Shown here: positions 59,801 through 63,494 of the stretch, piece by piece
Layout: the number at the start of each line of letters is the position of its first letter
Position numbering within the stretch: position 1 is the first letter of the stretch
Source of the DNA: a virus
Strand: one strand, 5' to 3'
DNA: 63,494 nucleotides
IMG/VR virus record: IMGVR_UViG_3300008110_007659
Location: 1-63,494 of that record
Notes under the pieces: model-generated
Seen by the model: only the letters and a program-made list of their open reading frames with translations
What the model was told of the DNA's origin: nothing
Database searches by the model: none
Made by a program: the position numbers and the translations under genes

Positions 59801-62631
59801 TAGTTGGTTATGTAGATGAGTTTTTGGGCGATGGAGCTTGTACAGAATTTACACTAATAAACACTCCTAATAGTGAGAATTTAACTTTAATAAGCATTTC
59901 CGGATTAGTTCAGTCTAAAAACAATTATTCGTTAACGGGTAATGTAATAACATTTAGTACAGCACCTCCATTAAATTCCAAAATTGAAATTAATACTTTC
60001 TCTGGCGGCGGCGCAGGATTAAGTTTTGATGCTGCTAATTCAGCTGGTTTATATGCTAATGCAGCTTTTGCTTTAGCTAACACAGTTTCAAGTGGCTCAG
60101 TTGATAATTATGCTAGACCTAATTCTAATGCTGCATTTGAAGCAGCTAATAGTGGATCAAGTTATGCTAACTCAGCTTATGGTCAAGCTAATACAGCTAC
60201 TACAAATGCTGCAACTGCTGATGGTAAAGCTGTAACAGCTGGCAGTTATGCTAATAGTGCTTATGGTCAAGCTAATACAGCTACTACAAATGCTGCTACT
60301 GCTGACAGTAAAGCAGTAACAGCTGGCGATTATGCTAATTCGGCATTTGGTGTAGCAAATACAAAATATTCTTCTTCTGGTGGCACTGTTTCTGGCGATG
60401 TAATCATTACTGGTAACTTAACCGTAAGTGGAACTAGAACGATAGTAGATACAGAAATTGTAACTATAGCTGATAATTTAATTGATCTTAACAGTAATTT
60501 TACAACAGGAACACCCACTGAAAATGGTGGCATAAGAGTAATTCGTGGAGATGAAGTACCTGTACAATTAAGATGGAATGAAAGTGCAAAATATTGGCAG
60601 TTCAGTAATGATGGTGCCTCTTTTATTAATATTTCTTCACAGTCAGCAGAAAGTTATTCTAATGCTGCATTTAGTGTTGCCAACTCATCATCCAGTTATG
60701 CTAACTCAGCATTTGCTGCTGCTAACAATGCTACAGACACATGGGTAAGAAATGCTGCTAATGCAGCTTCCAGTTATGCCAATTCAGCATTTGGTACTGC
60801 AAATAGCGCAACTACTAATGCTGCAACTGCTGATGGTAAAGCTGTAACAGCTGGCAGTTATGCTAACTCAGCATTTGGTGCTGCCAATACGTCAGATTCA
60901 AAAGCTTTAAGTGCAGGACTTTATGCTAATGCTGCCTTTGATTTAGCTAACACAATTTCTAGTGGTTCAGTTGATAACTACGCTAGACCTCATGCTAATG
61001 CTGCATATAATACTGCTAACAGTGCTTCCAGTTATGCTAATTCTGCATTTGATACTGCTAATACAGTAGATAGTAAAGTAGTAACATCTGGCAGTTATGC
61101 TAATGGAGCTTATACTCAAGCAAATACCGCAACTACAAATGCTGCAACTGCTGATGGTAAAGCTGTAACAGCAGGATCTTATGCTAACTCAGCTTATACT
61201 CAAGCTAATACCGCAACTACTAATGCTGCAACTGCTGATGGTAAAGCAGTAACAGCTGGCAGTTATGCTAATGCTGCATTTGCTTTAGCTAATACAATCT
61301 CAAGTGGATCAATTGATAGCTATGCCAGACCTCATGCTAATGCTGCTTTTGAGGTAGCTAATAGTGCTTCTGGTTATGCTAATGCTGCATTTGCTTTAGC
61401 TAACACAATTTCAAGTGGCTCAGTTGACAATTATGCTAGACCTCATGCTAATGCAGCTTTTGAGGTAGCTAATAGTGCTTCCAGTTATGCTAATGCAGCA
61501 TTTGATACTGCTAATACGGCAGATAGTAAATCAGTAACATCTGGTAACTATGCTAATGGAGCTTATACTCAAGCAAATACAGCCACAACTAATGCTGCAA
61601 CTGCCGATTCTAAAGCAGTAACATCTGGATCGTATGCTAATAGTGCTTTTGGTACTGCTAATACAGCCACAACTAATGCTGCAACTGCTGATGGTAAAGC
61701 AGTATCAGCTGGCAGTTATGCTAACTCAGCATTTGGTACTGCTAATACAGCCACAACTAATGCTGCAACTGCTGATGGTAAAGCAGTATCAGCTGGCAGT
61801 TATGCTAACTCAGCATTTGGTACTGCTAATACATCGGACAGTAAAGCAGTAACATCTGGATCGTATGCTAATAGTGCTTTTGGTACTGCTAATACAGCCA
61901 CAACTAATGCTGCAACTGCCGATTCTAAAGCTGTAACAGCTGGCAGTTATGCTAACTCAGCATTTGGTACTGCTAACAATAAATTAAATTCTTCTGGTGG
62001 TACAATTTCTGGTGATTTAACTGTTAATGGAAATATTAGTGTAACAGGTTGTACAACGACATTAACAGTCAATACATTAAGAACTTCAGATCATATTATC
62101 GATTTAGGATTTGGCACTGTAGGAGTTCCTACACAAAATGCAGGTATAAGAATACTTCGTGGTGATGAAAATCCTGTGCAATTGAGATGGGTTGAAGATG
62201 ACAATTCATGGGAATTTACCAACGATGGTGCAAATTATTTAAAAATAGGTGCTCAATCTGGTGAAATTTATGCTAATTTAGCATTTACTGCTGCTAATAC
62301 ACCAAGTCATGTAGCTAATTCTGCATCAAGTTATGCTAATGCATCTTTCATACATGCTAATGCAGCTTTTGCTGTTGCTAACTCCGGTGGAGGTGCTGGT
62401 ACAGACTCTTACGCAAGAGACACCGCAAACTCAGCTAGTGTGTATGCTAATGCAGCCTTTGCTGCAGCAAATACAGGAGGTGGTGGAGGCGGAGGTACAG
62501 GTCAATATGCATCTACGATGAAAGTGGACTCATTCACTGGAACTGGTGCCTGTACACAATTTACACTGACACAAGAACCAAGTGGTGAAGATTATACAAT
62601 TGTTATATTGCTATTGATATTGTTTCGTTAG
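53875..62631 (+). CDS. Giant repeat tail fibre 2, frame ends early
   Basis: 2918 residues before the stop at 62629-62631. It starts MTYSYIGNQSTSNQLNKVKTEANSAF and is almost wholly YANSAF/ANTADSKAVTAG repeats with PHANAAFEVANS spacers. Interspersed beta modules lie near 55195, 56476, 58234, 60361 and 61978, and three F(x)GTGxCTxF-type modules near 57766, 59812 and 62526. The last one breaks off after PSGEDYTIVI and the frame ends in an unrelated LLLILFR, whereas the neighbouring frame continues the fibre to 63179. The module at 58234-58640 duplicates the C terminus of fibre 1. Among the largest proteins of its kind; host-contact fibre by position. Confidence 0.8.
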   Translation: MTYSYIGNQSTSNQLNKVKTEANSAFSAANSSGSYANSAFSAANTADSKAVTSGLYANSAYALANTVSSGAIDNYARPHANAAFEVANSSSSYSNSAFLAANTSDSKAVTAGSYANSAYGQANTATTNAATADTKAVDAGNYANSAFGIANTANVNSISAGSYANSAYTQANTATTNAATADGKAVTAGSYANSSFSAANTADGKAVTSGSYANSAFATANTVDDKVSTSGSYANSAFGAANTADTKAVNAGSYANAAFGQANTATTNAATADSKAVSAGNYANAAFDVANTADGKAVTAGSYANSAYVQANTATTNAATADSKAVSAGEYANSSFGAANTADSKAVTAGNYANSAFGSANTADAKAVTSGLYANAAYALANTISSGAIDNYARPHANAAFEVANSASSYANNAFASANTADSKAVTSGSYANSAFSAANNKYSSSGGTITGDVVVTGNLTVSGTQTIINTETLNLADNLIDLNSNFTSGAPTENAGIRIIRGDELPVQLRWNETVDQWQFTVDGSNYNNIASQSVESYANSAFGTANTVDSKAVTAGSYANSAFGTANTATANAATADGKAVTAGSYANSAFAAANTVLSGSVDNYARPHANAAFEVANSSSVYANSAYGQANTATTNAATADSKAISAGSYANSAFSSSNTATTNAATADSKAVSAGEYANSAYGQANTAITNAATADSKAVSASDYANGAFNTANSGSSYANSAFLTSNTADSKAVTSGNYANAAFALANTVSSGSVDNYARPHANAAFEVANSASSYANGAFASANTADSKAVSAGNYANSAYTQANTATTNAATADGKATSAGSYANSAYTQANTATTNAATADDKATSAGSYANSAFSSSNTKFSSSGGTITGDIVVTGNLTVSGTRTIVDTEIVTIADNLIDLNSNFVTGTPTENGGIRVIRGDEVPVQLRWNESAKYWQFSNDGVSYSNVASQISEQYANSAFATANSADSKITTVGNYANSAFGAANTSDSKAVTAGSYANSAYGQANTATTNAATADTKAVTAGSYANAAFALANTVSSGSVDNYARPHANAAFNTANSGSSYANSAFGAANTADSKAVTSGNYANSAYGQANTATTNAATADGKAVTAGLYANGAYSAANTADDKAITSGSYANSAYGQANTATTNAATADSKAVTAGDYANSSFSAANTADGKAVTAGNYANSAYGQANTANTNAATADGKAVTAGSYANSAFAAANNAVDTWVRDAANSASSYANSAFGAANTSDSKAVTAGSYANSSFTKANSAYDLASAVAANGNFILSVKNDTFVGTGSCTTFQLSTTPANEDYTLITIEGVTQLKSSYSLSAANVIFSEAPKLSDNIDVLVFSSDVNPSFGAANSAGLYANAAFALANAVSSGSVDAYARPHANAAFDVANSASGYANSAFGAANTATTNAATADSKAVTAGSYANSAFNTANNNVSNTGGTISGDLSITGNLTVFGNATSIAVSSIKIDDSLIQLAANNESDAIDIGFFGHYSTDAGVTQKHTGLFRDATDGRYYLFYNYEDASFDTLTPNNVIDVANSTFRVANLTANIVTDVISIRGYDPINYTNSAFNAANTADSKAVSAGSYSNAAFEAANSSSGYANSAYGQANTATTNAATADGKAVTAGIYANAAFALANTISSGSVDNYARPHANAAFEVANSASSYANGAFGVANTADSKAVSAGLYANAAFGTANSASSYANSAFGTANTADANAGTADSKAVTAGNYANSAFSVANTSDSKAVTAGSYANAAFALANTVSSGSVDNYARPHANAAFEVANSASGYANSAYGQANTSDSKATSAGSYANSAYGQANTATTNAATADQKAVTSGSYANSAFDTANTATTNASNANSNALIAGSYANSAFAAANNATDTWVRNAANAASSYANSAFGTANTSDSKSQSASLYANAAFALANTLSSGNVDQYARDLSNAASLHSNTAFNFANTLIGTGTSIVGYVDEFLGDGACTEFTLINTPNSENLTLISISGLVQSKNNYSLTGNVITFSTAPPLNSKIEINTFSGGGAGLSFDAANSAGLYANAAFALANTVSSGSVDNYARPNSNAAFEAANSGSSYANSAYGQANTATTNAATADGKAVTAGSYANSAYGQANTATTNAATADSKAVTAGDYANSAFGVANTKYSSSGGTVSGDVIITGNLTVSGTRTIVDTEIVTIADNLIDLNSNFTTGTPTENGGIRVIRGDEVPVQLRWNESAKYWQFSNDGASFINISSQSAESYSNAAFSVANSSSSYANSAFAAANNATDTWVRNAANAASSYANSAFGTANSATTNAATADGKAVTAGSYANSAFGAANTSDSKALSAGLYANAAFDLANTISSGSVDNYARPHANAAYNTANSASSYANSAFDTANTVDSKVVTSGSYANGAYTQANTATTNAATADGKAVTAGSYANSAYTQANTATTNAATADGKAVTAGSYANAAFALANTISSGSIDSYARPHANAAFEVANSASGYANAAFALANTISSGSVDNYARPHANAAFEVANSASSYANAAFDTANTADSKSVTSGNYANGAYTQANTATTNAATADSKAVTSGSYANSAFGTANTATTNAATADGKAVSAGSYANSAFGTANTATTNAATADGKAVSAGSYANSAFGTANTSDSKAVTSGSYANSAFGTANTATTNAATADSKAVTAGSYANSAFGTANNKLNSSGGTISGDLTVNGNISVTGCTTTLTVNTLRTSDHIIDLGFGTVGVPTQNAGIRILRGDENPVQLRWVEDDNSWEFTNDGANYLKIGAQSGEIYANLAFTAANTPSHVANSASSYANASFIHANAAFAVANSGGGAGTDSYARDTANSASVYANAAFAAANTGGGGGGGTGQYASTMKVDSFTGTGACTQFTLTQEPSGEDYTIVILLLILFR
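53934..62360 (+). repeat. Coding repeats of the fibre 2 shaft
   Basis: More than a hundred YANSAF-type units. In places consecutive 84-base copies are virtually identical, for example 61634-61830, encoding GTANTATTNAATADGKAVSAG. Such stretches are prone to recombination and to misassembly. Confidence 0.8.
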
Positions 62632-63179
62632 TAAATAAAGTTGCTGGCGGCTCTTCGGAAATTGTTGTTGATAACTTTACTGGCACGGGTGCATGTACAC
62701 AATTTACATTAACTACCACACCGGCAAATGAGAATTTTGTTACCGCAGTGTTTGATGGTGTAACGCAATCCAGATTAACATACTCTGTAAGTGGTACAAC
62801 AATTACCTTCGATGAAGCACCACCCAATACTGCAAATATTGAAATTACCACTATTAAGAATATCTTTGGTACGTTCATAAATAGAAATTACCTTGGAGAT
62901 GGTTCAAATACAAACTTTACTGTTACGAGTGGCGTTTCAGCAAATAGTGTTCTTGTGTTCCAAAATGGTATCGCACAAAGACCTATTACTGATTATACTG
63001 TAAGTGGAAGCACACTATCATTCTCAACGGCACCAACGAATGGTGAAATTGTACAAGTGCGAGAACTTGTAGGTGATCCTGGTGGTTCAACAGTTCTTGC
63101 ACAAGCGGCTTTTGATAAAGCAAATACGGCAGCAACAACAGGTAAATCTATTGCAATGGCGATAGTATTCGGAGGATAA
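62589..63179 (+). pseudogene. Out-of-frame 3' part of fibre 2
   Basis: The frame is open from 62589 but lacks an early start; the first ATG is at 62748. It reads IAIDIVSLVNKVAGGSSEIVVDNFTGTGACTQFTL, then FDGVTQSRLTYSVSGTTITFDEAPP, a second block YLGDGSNTNFTVTSG ... LVFQNGIAQRPITDYTVSG, and ends QAAFDKANTAATTGKSIAMAIVFGG. The blocks continue the module interrupted at 62.6 kb, so this is the C-terminal part of fibre 2 separated by an out-of-frame deletion or an assembly error. Confidence 0.7.
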
Positions 63180-63183
63180 TTAA

Positions 63184-63494
63184 ATGGCAGCACCAAATAT
63201 AGTTAATGTAAGTCAAATAACAGCGAATACAAATTTAGCAAATGTTACCACAGTTGTATCAAACGTGGTGACGAATTCTGCAAGTAGTGGTAAAGTATAT
63301 AAAGTAAATAACATACAACTTGCAAATTATAGTGCTGCAACAGTTACAGCCAACGTAATTTTTAATAGAAATTCTGCTTCACCAACATCTTATTATATTG
63401 CTGGATCTATTTCAATACCTGCTACTTCTACTTTAGTTGTTGTAGCAAAAGATACTTCATTTTATATGGAAGAAAGTGATGTTTTACAATTGTC
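63184..63494 (+). CDS. Small virion protein, partial
   Basis: 103 codons visible from ATG 63184, open at the window end. It begins MAAPNIVNVSQITANTNLAN and contains YKVNNIQLANYSAATVTANVIFNR, YYIAGSISIPATSTLVVVAKD and FYMEESDVLQL. The pattern (vNvtxaxvtanV, then P-x-S-T-L-V-V, then EESDVL) parallels the protein at 53550-53873, so it is likely a fibre-associated virion protein of the same type. Confidence 0.65.
   Translation, partial: MAAPNIVNVSQITANTNLANVTTVVSNVVTNSASSGKVYKVNNIQLANYSAATVTANVIFNRNSASPTSYYIAGSISIPATSTLVVVAKDTSFYMEESDVLQL

Noticed and set aside
1-63494. tRNA genes, integrase, transposase or attachment sites
   Set aside because: No cloverleaf-like sequence, recombinase motif or inverted-repeat-bounded element was recognised by eye; the DNA repeats found are fibre coding repeats.

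Overview
The window is an AT-rich (roughly 30% GC by eye), gene-dense stretch of a T4-like myovirus of marine type. It carries the T4-type baseplate module (gp4, gp48, gp53, gp27-like, gp5-like, gp25, gp6, gp7-like, gp8), a DUF4815-type giant structural protein and several enormous fibre proteins with Ala/Asn/Ser heptad repeats, as seen in cyanophages and pelagimyophages. No photosystem, tRNA, integrase or replication gene is present here, so the host (cyanobacterium or SAR11-like) cannot be decided.

Layout. (1) 1-1053, minus strand: a partial tail-tube-like protein, a conserved T4-like protein lacking a visible start, and a C-terminally truncated head-completion nuclease gp4. The last two look joined by an out-of-frame deletion. 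(2) 1082-20898, plus strand: baseplate genes. gp5 is split into an OB-fold/coiled-coil protein and a separate spike protein, and the spike gene is interrupted by a one-base deletion at about 6569. (3) 20908-24120: a tail fibre. (4) 24124-47327: a 23-kb, almost gapless accessory island with many ATGA-type overlaps. It holds eight radical SAM proteins, two U32-peptidase-like Fe-S proteins, two flavin-dependent halogenase-like proteins, a split transketolase, a 2OG-Fe(II) oxygenase, three probable glycosyltransferases, a sulfotransferase-like protein, three SDR/epimerases, a short UDP-sugar dehydrogenase, two deacetylases and several unknowns. Near its first block of radical SAM genes is a 202-residue protein ending in four perfect CTCNCNY heptapeptides, which looks like a modification substrate. 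(5) 47356-47670: an IscA-type Fe-S carrier. (6) 47719-63494: small virion proteins and two giant repeat fibres (1756 and more than 2918 residues); the second is frameshifted near its 3' end. The last gene runs off the window.

How it may work together (inference): the island sits between tail-fibre genes, a typical hyperplastic locus of T4-like marine phages, and reads as one long operon. Two linked outputs can be imagined: a surface- or virion-glycan pathway (epimerases, glycosyltransferases, deacetylases, transketolase), and a radical SAM/halogenase/oxygenase set acting on a peptide, for which the CTCNCNY protein is the obvious candidate. The IscA-like protein could help supply Fe-S clusters to ten predicted Fe-S enzymes. 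The combination resembles a phage-borne RiPP-like cluster and is the most interesting part of the window. Three independent reading-frame defects could be real lesions or assembly/indel errors and should be resolved from reads.
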